Below are positions 34,631 to 42,053 of a stretch of 64,000 nt of DNA, one piece after another. Made by a program: the position numbers and the translations under genes. The notes under the pieces are model-generated. The model searched no databases. It saw only the letters and a list, made by a program, of their open reading frames with translations, and had not been told where the DNA came from. The stretch's first letter is position 1. Every line of letters begins with the position of its first letter. This stretch comes from Microbacterium stercoris (lineage in GTDB: Bacteria > Actinomycetota > Actinomycetes > Actinomycetales > Microbacteriaceae). The stretch lies in contig NZ_JAGFOA010000002.1 of NCBI RefSeq assembly GCF_017592545.1, forward strand, positions 186,001 through 250,000, given 5' to 3'.

Positions 34631-36094
34631 ATGACGACGCCGAACCCCTACGGAGCCCCCACGCCGGGCTCGTATCCTCCGCCGCACCAGCCCTCGGCGG
34701 CATCCCCGGGGTACGGCCCCGCGACCCCGCCCGGTCCTCCGACCCCGGGCACGCCGGCCGCGCTCGGGCGACGCGCCATCGCGTATGTCATCGACATCGT
34801 GGCGATCGCGCTGCTCGTGACGGTGTGGCTGATCGTGGGAGCGGTCATCGCGAGCTCGACCGACGAGCCCGTCGTCTTCCTCGTCTTTGCGATCGTGGCC
34901 TGGCTGCTCGCGATCAGCTGGATCTTCGTCTACAGCGGCCTCCAGGGCGGGGCCGGCTCCATCGGCATGCGCATCATGAAGCTGAAGCTCATGCGCCTGG
35001 ACACCGGCGGGCAGCTCGGGTTCGGCAAGGCGCTGCTGCGCAACATCGTCTGGGGTGCCGCCGCGTCGATCGTGGTGGGCTACTTCTCGGTGCTCTTCGA
35101 CAAGTCGGGCCGAAACCAGGGCTGGCACGACAAGGTCGTCAACGCGTTTATGGCGGATGTCTCCCACGAGAGCGCGGGTGCCGCCGTGAGCGCGCCGGTG
35201 CCCCCGGTCTCGGTGCCTCCGGTGTCGCCGGTCGCCCCCGCGTACGGCGGCGGTGCGGGCTCCGCGTTCCCCACCTACTCATCCGGATCGCCCGAGCCGG
35301 TCGCCCCGCCGGCCGCGACGGTGTTCCCCGCGCCTGTGATGCCGGCGCCGCCCGCGCAGTCGTACGACGGGGGTCAGCTGCCGCCGCGGCCGCCGCTGCC
35401 CGAGCCTGTCGCCCCTCCCGCGCCGCCGACCGCGCCGTTCGTTCCTCCGGCCCCCGCGGTCGCCGTTCCGGCACCCGCGGTCGGGGTTCCGATCCCTCCC
35501 GTCGACGAGGGCCTCATCGCCTTCGTGCCCGGGGTGACGCAGGATCCGCCTCCGCCTCCCGCGCCCACCGGCGTCGGCGCGCCGGCCGCGGCGGGGCCCC
35601 GGAAGCCCTCGATCGACACGCTTCTCACCGAGATGCGCGGCGAGCCGGTGGCGGGGCCCACCCTGGATGAGGACGACATCGACGGTGTCACGGTGCTGGT
35701 GCGCAAGCCGAAGCCGGTCGCCGAGCCGGAGCCCGAGGCCGACCTCGAGGACACCCGCCTCGTTGTGCGCACACGACCCGCGGTGTTCGAGTGGGACGAC
35801 AGCACGCAGCACACCGTGACATCGCGTGCGCTCTTCGGTCGCAACCCCGCCTCCTCCGAGGGCGTCGAGGCGATCGTCGTGCGCGACGAGACCCTCTCGC
35901 TCTCGAAGACGCACTTCGAGATCCGGGTCGCAGGCGACGAGGTCACGGTCATCGACCAGCACTCCACCAACGGCGTCACCGTCGTGCGGGCGGGCGAGCG
36001 CATCACGGCGGAGGCCGGCGTCGCGGTCGCGCTGCAGGAAGGCGACGCCCTCGAGATCGGCGATCGCATCATGACCTACAAGGGACGTCGATGA
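34631..36094 (+). CDS. RDD membrane protein fused to an FHA domain
   Basis: A 487-residue fusion. A Pro/Tyr/Gly-rich start (1-43) is followed by an RDD domain (about 44-175) with ALGRRAIAYVIDIVAIALL, a second membrane segment and GAGSIGMRIMKLKLMRLD, then a 200-residue Pro/Ala/Val linker and a C-terminal FHA domain (387-487): LFGRNPASS, SLSKTHFEI and DQHSTNGVTV, the phosphothreonine-binding loops. The linker holds DDIDGVTVLV (T354), resembling motifs in the neighbouring FHA and kinase proteins. It starts 1 bp after the transglutaminase-like gene and overlaps the phosphatase gene (ATGA). It probably brings phosphorylated partners to the membrane. Confidence 0.92.
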   Translation: MTTPNPYGAPTPGSYPPPHQPSAASPGYGPATPPGPPTPGTPAALGRRAIAYVIDIVAIALLVTVWLIVGAVIASSTDEPVVFLVFAIVAWLLAISWIFVYSGLQGGAGSIGMRIMKLKLMRLDTGGQLGFGKALLRNIVWGAAASIVVGYFSVLFDKSGRNQGWHDKVVNAFMADVSHESAGAAVSAPVPPVSVPPVSPVAPAYGGGAGSAFPTYSSGSPEPVAPPAATVFPAPVMPAPPAQSYDGGQLPPRPPLPEPVAPPAPPTAPFVPPAPAVAVPAPAVGVPIPPVDEGLIAFVPGVTQDPPPPPAPTGVGAPAAAGPRKPSIDTLLTEMRGEPVAGPTLDEDDIDGVTVLVRKPKPVAEPEPEADLEDTRLVVRTRPAVFEWDDSTQHTVTSRALFGRNPASSEGVEAIVVRDETLSLSKTHFEIRVAGDEVTVIDQHSTNGVTVVRAGERITAEAGVAVALQEGDALEIGDRIMTYKGRR

Positions 36095-36909
36095 CGAGTC
36101 CGATCATCGCGCTCAGCGGCGCGGCCACCGATGCGGGGCTGCGCCGCTCCCTCAACGAGGACTCGTTCCTCTCCGTGCCGCCGGTGTTCCTCGTGGCCGA
36201 CGGCATGGGCGGCCATGACCGCGGCGAGGTGGCGTCCGCGACCGCGATCGCGGAGTTCGCCGGGTTCGCAGGGCGCGACAGCCTCACCATCGACGACGTG
36301 CGTCAGGCGCTGGCGCGCGCTCGCGCGGGCGTCGAGAGCCTCTCCGACGACAGCGAGGCGGGCGCCGGCACCACCCTCACGGGCGTTGTTGTGGCCGATG
36401 TGGCGGGCGAGGGCTACTGGCTCGCGATGAATCTCGGCGACTCGCGCACCTACCGGCTCTCCGGCGGGGTGCTCCACCAGATCAGCGTCGACCACTCGGT
36501 CGTGCAGGAGCTGATGGATCGGGGCGAGCTGACGGCGGAGGACGCCTCGCGCGATCGCCGCCGCAACGTGATCACGCGCGCCCTCGGCGCGGGCAGCGAC
36601 GGCGACGCCGACTACTGGATGCTTCCCGCCGCACAGGGCGACCGCATCCTGGTCTGCTCCGACGGCCTGCCGAGCGAGCTGCCCGCCGAACGGATCCGCA
36701 CGATCCTGTCGGTCGAAGCGCACCCGCAGGCCGCGGCGACGCGCCTGGTGCACGAGGCCGTGCTCCACGGCGGCCGCGACAACATCACGGCGATCGTGGT
36801 CGACGCCGTCTCGGTGGCGCGCCGCGGCTCGTCGGCGGGCGCGCCCACCGGCGACTCGGACATCGACGCGGACACCCTGCCGCGCGAACCTGTAGGGGGG
36901 ATGCGCTGA
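36091..36909 (+). CDS. PP2C-type serine/threonine protein phosphatase
   Basis: A 272-residue cytoplasmic PPM phosphatase with all metal-binding motifs: RSLNEDSF, VADGMGGHDRGE, GTTLTGVVV, NLGDSRTYRL, DHSVVQEL, RRRNVITRALG, LVCSDGL and GGRDNITAIVVD. Mn/Mg-dependent removal of phosphate from Ser or Thr is expected, opposing the kinase encoded two genes on. Overlaps at both ends (ATGA with the RDD-FHA gene, TGATG with the next FHA gene) show tight coupling. The last 30 residues are a Ser/Asp-rich tail. It is soluble, unlike PstP, which has a membrane segment. Confidence 0.95.
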   Translation: MTSPIIALSGAATDAGLRRSLNEDSFLSVPPVFLVADGMGGHDRGEVASATAIAEFAGFAGRDSLTIDDVRQALARARAGVESLSDDSEAGAGTTLTGVVVADVAGEGYWLAMNLGDSRTYRLSGGVLHQISVDHSVVQELMDRGELTAEDASRDRRRNVITRALGAGSDGDADYWMLPAAQGDRILVCSDGLPSELPAERIRTILSVEAHPQAAATRLVHEAVLHGGRDNITAIVVDAVSVARRGSSAGAPTGDSDIDADTLPREPVGGMR

Positions 36910-38462
36910 TGCGCGTGACGTACGAGCCCGGCGGCATGCTGACCATCGTGGCGGACGACGGCATCGCCGTGCTGCCCGGCGGGCTGCCGCACGATCTGAT
37001 CGACGACGTCTGGACCGGCCTCGACTCTGGCGACGGCGTCGGCGCCGTCCTGGCCGCGCTCGAGAAGGCGTTCGGATCGGCGACCCGTTCGCTGCCGCAC
37101 TTCGCGGTCGCACTGCTCGAGGGCGACGCCGTGCGCACGGCGGTGCGCGGTGACCTGCGGATCGCCGTCGATCGTCTGAGCGGCCCGCTCGAGGTCTCGG
37201 CCGTCGGCGTCGACACCTGGACCGTGCGCCTCATCGAGGATGCGCTCGCGGTGCAGGTGCACCCCGGCACGGATGCTCCGGCGGTCGCCGCCGAGCTGCC
37301 GATCGCCTCCGGAGCCGTGCTCGCCGCGAGCGTGCGCGCGGTCTTCTTCGAGGCCAGCGACACGCTCGAGCCGGTGCGCGCCCGGGGTGATGACGCGCCG
37401 GGCGTGGTCGTGCCGGACGACATCGTGTCGGCCGAGGCGATGGCGGCCGCTGCGACGGCGCTCGCCCCCGCGGTGCCGCCCGAGGACGAGCCGAGCTCGG
37501 CACCCGAGCACGCGCCGCTCGAGACGCTCTTCCTCGGCGAGGAGTCGGCCCCGTTCGGCGAGGAGCCTGCGGCCGCGCAGCCGACGCCGCCGGTGCCGCC
37601 CATCCCGCCGCTGCCCCCGCTGCCGCCGCTGCCGCCGCTGCCGCCGCTTCCGCCGCTTCCCGAGGTCGTTGTGCCGCCGGCCGTCCCGCCCGCGCCGGCC
37701 CCCGCCCCCGTGGCGGCCGGCGACCAGCCCGCGGCCGACGAGCGGCCCGAGGTCGACGAGCAGGTGCCGCTCGACACGCTCGATCCGCTCCTGACCTCGG
37801 GTCCGGTGGATCCGCTCGAGCTCGGCGATCACGACGGCGCCACGATCTCGGCGGCCCAGCTCGACGCGCTGCAGGCGAGCGCACCGCGCCAGACACCGCA
37901 GACGCACCACGCGGAGCCGACGGCGCCGTCTGACGTGCCCCCGCCCGCACCCTCCGAAGACGACGAGCGTCTCGGCGACCACGACGGCGTCACGATCATG
38001 GTGCCCCAGGGCGCGAGCGTGACGACCGACGTGCCCGTCGACGTGGTCTCCGAGCTGCCTCCGTTCGACGTTCCCGCCCCGCCCACGGTCGCGTACACGC
38101 CCCCGCCCCGCCGGGGCCGCCTGCGCCTGTCGACCGGCGAGGTCATCGAGCTCGACCACACCGTGATCATCGGCCGGCGTCCCCGTTCGTCGCGCACGAC
38201 CGGGGCCGACATGCCGCGCCTGATCGCCGTGGAGAGCCCGCAGAACGACATCTCGCGCAACCACGTCGAGATCTCCAGCGACGGCGAGACCGTCGTCGTC
38301 ACCGACCTGCACACCACCAACGGCACCCTGCTGTACCGCACGGGGCTGCTCGGGGGAGCAGATCCCATCCGCCTGCACCCCGGCGAGAACACGGTGGTGA
38401 CGTCGGGTGATGTGATCGATCTGGGTGACGGCGTGACCGTCACCTTCGAGGACCTTCCGTGA
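36909..38462 (+). CDS. FHA-domain protein with proline-rich linker
   Basis: A 517-residue protein. Residues 1-170 are a mixed alpha/beta domain I do not recognise (MRVTYEPGGMLTIVADDGIAVLPGGLP...). A long disordered region (about 175-400) contains a PPLPP run and two copies of LGDHDG(A/V)TI (T312, T362). A C-terminal FHA domain (about 402-517) has IIGRRPRSSR, ISRNHVEISS and LHTTNGTLLY. FHA domains bind phosphothreonine peptides, most likely made by the kinase encoded next. The gene overlaps both neighbours (TGATG and GTGA). No membrane segment is seen, so it is probably a cytoplasmic adaptor. Confidence 0.88.
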   Translation: MRVTYEPGGMLTIVADDGIAVLPGGLPHDLIDDVWTGLDSGDGVGAVLAALEKAFGSATRSLPHFAVALLEGDAVRTAVRGDLRIAVDRLSGPLEVSAVGVDTWTVRLIEDALAVQVHPGTDAPAVAAELPIASGAVLAASVRAVFFEASDTLEPVRARGDDAPGVVVPDDIVSAEAMAAAATALAPAVPPEDEPSSAPEHAPLETLFLGEESAPFGEEPAAAQPTPPVPPIPPLPPLPPLPPLPPLPPLPEVVVPPAVPPAPAPAPVAAGDQPAADERPEVDEQVPLDTLDPLLTSGPVDPLELGDHDGATISAAQLDALQASAPRQTPQTHHAEPTAPSDVPPPAPSEDDERLGDHDGVTIMVPQGASVTTDVPVDVVSELPPFDVPAPPTVAYTPPPRRGRLRLSTGEVIELDHTVIIGRRPRSSRTTGADMPRLIAVESPQNDISRNHVEISSDGETVVVTDLHTTNGTLLYRTGLLGGADPIRLHPGENTVVTSGDVIDLGDGVTVTFEDLP

Positions 38463-40084
38463 ATCAGCGCCGTCCCGCGGCACCGCCTCCTCAGCTCCCC
38501 GGCTTCACGCCCCTTGAGCTGCTCGGATCGGGCGGCTTCGCCGACGTGTACCTGTACGAGCAGGAGCTGCCGCGCCGACGCGTCGCCGTGAAGGTGCTGC
38601 TGCCCGAGCGGATCTCCGCCTCGGCCGCGCAGTTCACCGCCGAGGCCAACGTGATGGCGATGCTGTCGACGCATCCGGCGATCGTCACGATCTACCAGGC
38701 GGGGGTGTCCTCCGACGGACGTCCGTACCTGGTGATGGAGTACTGCCCGCGTCCGAACCTGCAGGTGCGCTACCGGCGTGAGCCGTTCTCGGTCGCCGAG
38801 GCGCTGCGCGTCGGCATCCAGGTGGCCGCCGCGGTGGAGACCGCGCACCGCGCGGGGGTTCAGCACCGCGACATCAAGCCGGCGAACATCCTGGTCACCG
38901 AGTACAACCGGCCGGCGCTGACCGACTTCGGCATCGCCACGACGTCTCAGGACGCCTCGGAGATGACCGGCGTCTCGATCCCGTGGTCGCCGCCCGAGGC
39001 GTTCGCCGGCGATGCGGCCGCCGAACTCGCCCAGAGCGGCGCGCGTGTGGACGTCTACCAGCTCGGCGCCACGACGTACACGCTGCTTGCGGGACGCTCG
39101 CCATTCGAGATCCCCGGGCAGCGAAACGGCAGCGCCGAGCTCATCGAGCGCATCGCGCGGATGCCGCTGCCCGCGATGGAGCGTCCGGATGTGCCCACGT
39201 CGCTGCATGTGGTGCTCTCTCGCGCGATGGCGAAGGCTCCCGCCGACCGCTACCCGAGCGCCGTGGCGTTCGCGCGGGCGCTGCAGAAGGTGCAGATCGA
39301 GCTCGCGCATTCCGTGACGCCGATCGACATCCTCGACGACCAGCCCGACCCGGAGGATCTCAAGGACGACGACGGCGGTCTCACGCGCGTCCGCGGCATC
39401 ACGGACATCGCGCCGATCGAGACGGCGACCCGCCCCTCGGCGACGACGAAGCAGGTCGGCACCCCCACGCCCACGGCCTCCGAGCCCGTCGACGACGCCA
39501 CGGTGCTTCGTCCCGCCGGAGGCTTCGCGTCATCGCAGATCGACGATGCGACGGTGCTGCGACCGCCGGCCACCCCGCCCGCGGGGGGCGCATCCGCACC
39601 CGCCTGGGCGCCGCCGACGGCTCACACCCCCGCCGCACCCGGCCCGCAGGTGGCGCCCGAGCCCGCCCCGCGTCGCTGGGGCGCCATCATCGCGGCGACG
39701 GTGATCGGCGTCGCACTGCTCGGCATCGGCGCCGCGACCATCCCGCAGCTGATCTCGGGTGTCGAGCCCGAGCCGGAGAACACCACCCCGGTGGTGGCGC
39801 CGCAGGATCCGACCGGCAACAGCGCCGTGCCGCAGGTGACCGAGACCCAGGGCACGATCCAGGGCGAGAACGCCGTCTTCACATGGAAGAACCCCGAGCC
39901 CGAGGCGGGCGACTTCTTCCTGTGGTCGCGGCGCATGCTGCCGGAGGACAGCAAGCCGGTGCGCACCGAGGAGCCTACGGTCACGCTGCCCACGGGCGGC
40001 GAGGCGCAGGTGTGCATCGAGGTGACCCTGGTGCGTGCGGACGGCACCTTCACCAGGGAGCCCGCCCGCATCTGCACTGACTAG
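38459..40084 (+). CDS. Membrane serine/threonine protein kinase with small ectodomain
   Basis: A 541-residue Hanks-type kinase from GTG 38459. The kinase domain (about 16-285) has GSGGFADVYL, K45 in VAVKVLL, HRDIKPANIL (D138) and DFG (D156). The activation loop TTSQDASEMTGVSIPWSPPEA lacks the usual paired TxT but has Thr and Ser. A linker contains DDATVLRP twice (T348, T365). One membrane helix (about 407-430) leads to an outside domain of about 100 residues with two Cys and an FN3-like pattern (VFTWKNPEPEAGDFFLW...). No PASTA repeats are present. It is the last gene of the cluster. Confidence 0.94.
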   Translation: MNQRRPAAPPPQLPGFTPLELLGSGGFADVYLYEQELPRRRVAVKVLLPERISASAAQFTAEANVMAMLSTHPAIVTIYQAGVSSDGRPYLVMEYCPRPNLQVRYRREPFSVAEALRVGIQVAAAVETAHRAGVQHRDIKPANILVTEYNRPALTDFGIATTSQDASEMTGVSIPWSPPEAFAGDAAAELAQSGARVDVYQLGATTYTLLAGRSPFEIPGQRNGSAELIERIARMPLPAMERPDVPTSLHVVLSRAMAKAPADRYPSAVAFARALQKVQIELAHSVTPIDILDDQPDPEDLKDDDGGLTRVRGITDIAPIETATRPSATTKQVGTPTPTASEPVDDATVLRPAGGFASSQIDDATVLRPPATPPAGGASAPAWAPPTAHTPAAPGPQVAPEPAPRRWGAIIAATVIGVALLGIGAATIPQLISGVEPEPENTTPVVAPQDPTGNSAVPQVTETQGTIQGENAVFTWKNPEPEAGDFFLWSRRMLPEDSKPVRTEEPTVTLPTGGEAQVCIEVTLVRADGTFTREPARICTD

Positions 40085-40127
40085 CGGCGCGAGCTTGCGG
40101 GGCGAGAGCGGCGATCGCCCGACGGCG

Positions 40128-40607
40128 TCAGACGGCGGGCACCGTGCCGAGGTGGCGGGCGCCGTGTGACAGCACCTTCACGATGATGCCGCGACGGCTG
40201 AGCGCGGCGGCCGTGCGGGTGCCCTCGTCGACGTCGCAGCCGAGCGCCTGCACATTGCTCACGACGAGCACGTCGCCGGGCTTGAAGGTGTCGAACAGGC
40301 GCGCGAGTCGCTGCTCCCAGGTCTCGAGGATGTCGGGCGCGGGGTGGCGGAAGCCCTCGATCGGCACACCGAAGCGGGTGAGGTCATCGCGCTGCTGCTT
40401 GATCGACGGCATGTCGGCGCGCGCCACGACCAGGCCGACGAGGCGCGATCCGGCCGGGCGGGCGAGCCACCAGTCGCGGTCGCGCTGCAGCTCGGTGAAG
40501 CACTTCGGGCACTCGGCGGCCGCGTGCGGCAGGTGCAGCGGGGCGGTCTCCGGGTGCGCGTCATCCTGGCCGTGAGTCTCGTCATGCGTGTGCGTCGTCT
40601 CGATCAT
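40128..40607 (-). CDS. Resolvase-fold protein lacking the catalytic serine
   Basis: A 159-residue protein. The first 38 residues are rich in His, Glu and Asp (THTHDETHGQDDAH) and end in CPKC, a possible metal site. Residues 57-150 align with the serine-recombinase catalytic fold: LVGLVVARADMPSIKQQRDDL against the family pattern GYARVST...QRDAL, and GDVLVVSNVQALGC against GDvLvVxxLDRLGR. At the catalytic Ser the residue is Arg, and the LDRLGR arginines are absent; there is no DNA-binding domain. I infer a non-catalytic relative with binding or sensor function. AAGGGGG precedes ATG 40607. Confidence 0.6.
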   Translation of the reverse strand: MIETTHTHDETHGQDDAHPETAPLHLPHAAAECPKCFTELQRDRDWWLARPAGSRLVGLVVARADMPSIKQQRDDLTRFGVPIEGFRHPAPDILETWEQRLARLFDTFKPGDVLVVSNVQALGCDVDEGTRTAAALSRRGIIVKVLSHGARHLGTVPAV

Positions 40608-40753
40608 CGGCGACCCCCTTTCCGTGCTTCTCCATTCTGCCGTGCCGGGGGCCGCGCGACGACCCCGCGAGGACCCCGCGCCGACCGCGAAGGACCCCGG
40701 GGCGGCATCGCAAGCCCCTCTTCCGGCGCGGCGCGGGCGACTAGCGTGGGCAC
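40608..40753. other. Divergent promoter region
   Basis: 146 bp between two divergent genes. CAGAAT on the minus strand (40639-40634) is a possible -10 for the resolvase-fold gene. GACCCCGCG and CCGCGAGGACC-like direct repeats occupy 40660-40690. Confidence 0.4.
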
Positions 40754-40754
40754 A
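40742..40754 (+). promoter_or_regulatory. Leaderless -10 element for the metallopeptidase gene
   Basis: TAGCGT (40742-40747) ends 6 nt before ATG 40754; no ribosome-binding site is seen. Confidence 0.55.
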
Positions 40755-41635
40755 TGACGTTCAACGAGAACGCCGACTTCGGCAAGAACAAGGCCAGCCG
40801 GCGCGGGCGCAACACCGCGATCGCGGGAGGCGGTGTGGTCGGCATCGGCGCGATCGCGGTGCTCCTCATCCAGGCGTTCACGGGTCAGGATCTGAGCGGT
40901 CTCCTCGGCATCGTCGGCGGCGGCGAGGGATCCCAGGGATCCGGAGAGTCCACGATCGTCGAGAACTGCGACAGCGGAGCCGACGCCAACGCGAATGACG
41001 CGTGCCGCCTCGAGGGCGGGGCGATCGTGCTCGACGAGTTCTGGGCGCGGACGCTCGAGGGCTACCGAGAGCCCGAGCTCGTCATCGTCGACGGGTCGAC
41101 CGGCACGCAGTGCGGCACGGCATCCAACGCGACCGGGCCCTTCTACTGCCCGCCGGAGGAGACGGTGTACATCGATCCGACCTTCTTCGGCCTGCTGCGC
41201 TCGCAGTACGACGCCTCCGCCGGCGACCTCGCGCAGCTGTACGTGCTGGCGCACGAGTACGGACACCACGTGCAGAACCTGATCGGCGTGTTCCAGGAGC
41301 ACCCGCAGAACGGCACCGGGCCCGACAGCAACGGCGTGCGCACCGAGCTGCAGGCCGACTGCTTCGCCGGCGCCTGGGTGACGGCGATGACCGAGGAGAA
41401 GGACGCCGACGGCGATCCGTACCTGAAGGAGCCGACGCCGCAGCAGATCGCCGACGCGCTGAACGCGGCGGCCGCGGTGGGTGACGACCACATCCAGGAG
41501 CAGTCCGGGGGACAGGTCAACCCCGAGAGCTGGACCCACGGCTCCAGCGAGCAGCGTCAGCGTTGGTTCGACACCGGTCGCTCGGGCGGCGTCAACGCCT
41601 GCGACACCTTCGCCGTGGCGGGCGACAAGCTGTGA
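40754..41635 (+). CDS. Neutral zinc metallopeptidase, YpfJ family
   Basis: A 293-residue membrane-anchored peptidase of the YpfJ/zinc-metallopeptidase family. A basic start with one membrane segment (about 25-45, GGGVVGIGAIAVLLIQAF) leads to a Gly/Ser linker and the catalytic domain. The active site is VLAHEYGHHVQNL (H167, H171 ligands, E168 catalytic), followed by ELQADCFAGAWV, which supplies the third ligand and a conserved Cys. FYCPPEETVYIDPTFF is the family's strand before the site. Four to six Cys suggest an oxidised outside location. Substrates are unknown. GTAxx repeats or partner genes are not adjacent. Confidence 0.92.
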   Translation: MTFNENADFGKNKASRRGRNTAIAGGGVVGIGAIAVLLIQAFTGQDLSGLLGIVGGGEGSQGSGESTIVENCDSGADANANDACRLEGGAIVLDEFWARTLEGYREPELVIVDGSTGTQCGTASNATGPFYCPPEETVYIDPTFFGLLRSQYDASAGDLAQLYVLAHEYGHHVQNLIGVFQEHPQNGTGPDSNGVRTELQADCFAGAWVTAMTEEKDADGDPYLKEPTPQQIADALNAAAAVGDDHIQEQSGGQVNPESWTHGSSEQRQRWFDTGRSGGVNACDTFAVAGDKL

Positions 41636-41642
41636 TCCCGCC

Positions 41643-41677
41643 GTCCCGGCGTCCGCTCGTCGAGTGGGCGCCGGGAC
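41643..41677. terminator. Hairpin between convergent peptidase and mycoredoxin genes
   Basis: GTCCCGGCG (41643-41651) pairs perfectly with CGCCGGGAC (41669-41677). The 17-nt loop contains CGCTCGTCGAG, the core of the dispersed repeat seen at 829-860. Probably a bidirectional terminator. Confidence 0.55.
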
Positions 41678-41698
41678 GATCGAGTCGAGCCGGCCCGC

Positions 41699-41962
41699 TC
41701 AGATCAGGCTGAGCTCGCGCAGCTTCGCGTCGACGTCGGCGTTGGCCGGCTCGACGTGGTGCGAGCCGTCCGGGTAGACCACGACGGGGATCTGGGTGCG
41801 GCCCGAGATGTCCTTGGCGACCTCGGCCGCAGCGGGCTCGGCCTCGAGATCGACGTACGTGTACTCGACACCGAGGCCATCCAGCTGCGCCTTGGTGCGG
41901 CGGCAGTCGCGGCACCACTCGGCGCCGAACATGGTGATCTTGGTCGGGTCCACAGTCGTCAT
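41699..41962 (-). CDS. Mycoredoxin-type glutaredoxin
   Basis: An 87-residue thioredoxin-fold protein, from ATG 41962. The redox motif is GAEWCRDCRRTK (about residues 12-23), near the usual WCxxC of actinobacterial mycoredoxins, and TQIPVVVYPDGSHHVEPA carries the cis-Pro and a glutathione-like binding loop. Mycoredoxins reduce mixed disulphides with mycothiol in the cytoplasm. TACCCT (minus strand 41974-41969) ends 6 nt before the ATG, so the mRNA is probably leaderless. The longer upstream frame is noise. Confidence 0.9.
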   Translation of the reverse strand: MTTVDPTKITMFGAEWCRDCRRTKAQLDGLGVEYTYVDLEAEPAAAEVAKDISGRTQIPVVVYPDGSHHVEPANADVDAKLRELSLI

Positions 41963-41968
41963 GTTTCC

Positions 41969-41974
41969 AGGGTA
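41969..41974 (-). promoter_or_regulatory. Leaderless -10 element for mycoredoxin
   Basis: TACCCT on the minus strand is followed by GGAAAC and ATG 41962, a 6-nt gap that puts the transcript start on the A of ATG. Confidence 0.5.
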
Positions 41975-42053
41975 CGCGCCCTGTGGGACACGGGATCGGC
42001 CGCACAAGCGGGCATGAAACGATGGGACTCTGCGGATCTTCGAAAGGACCTGC

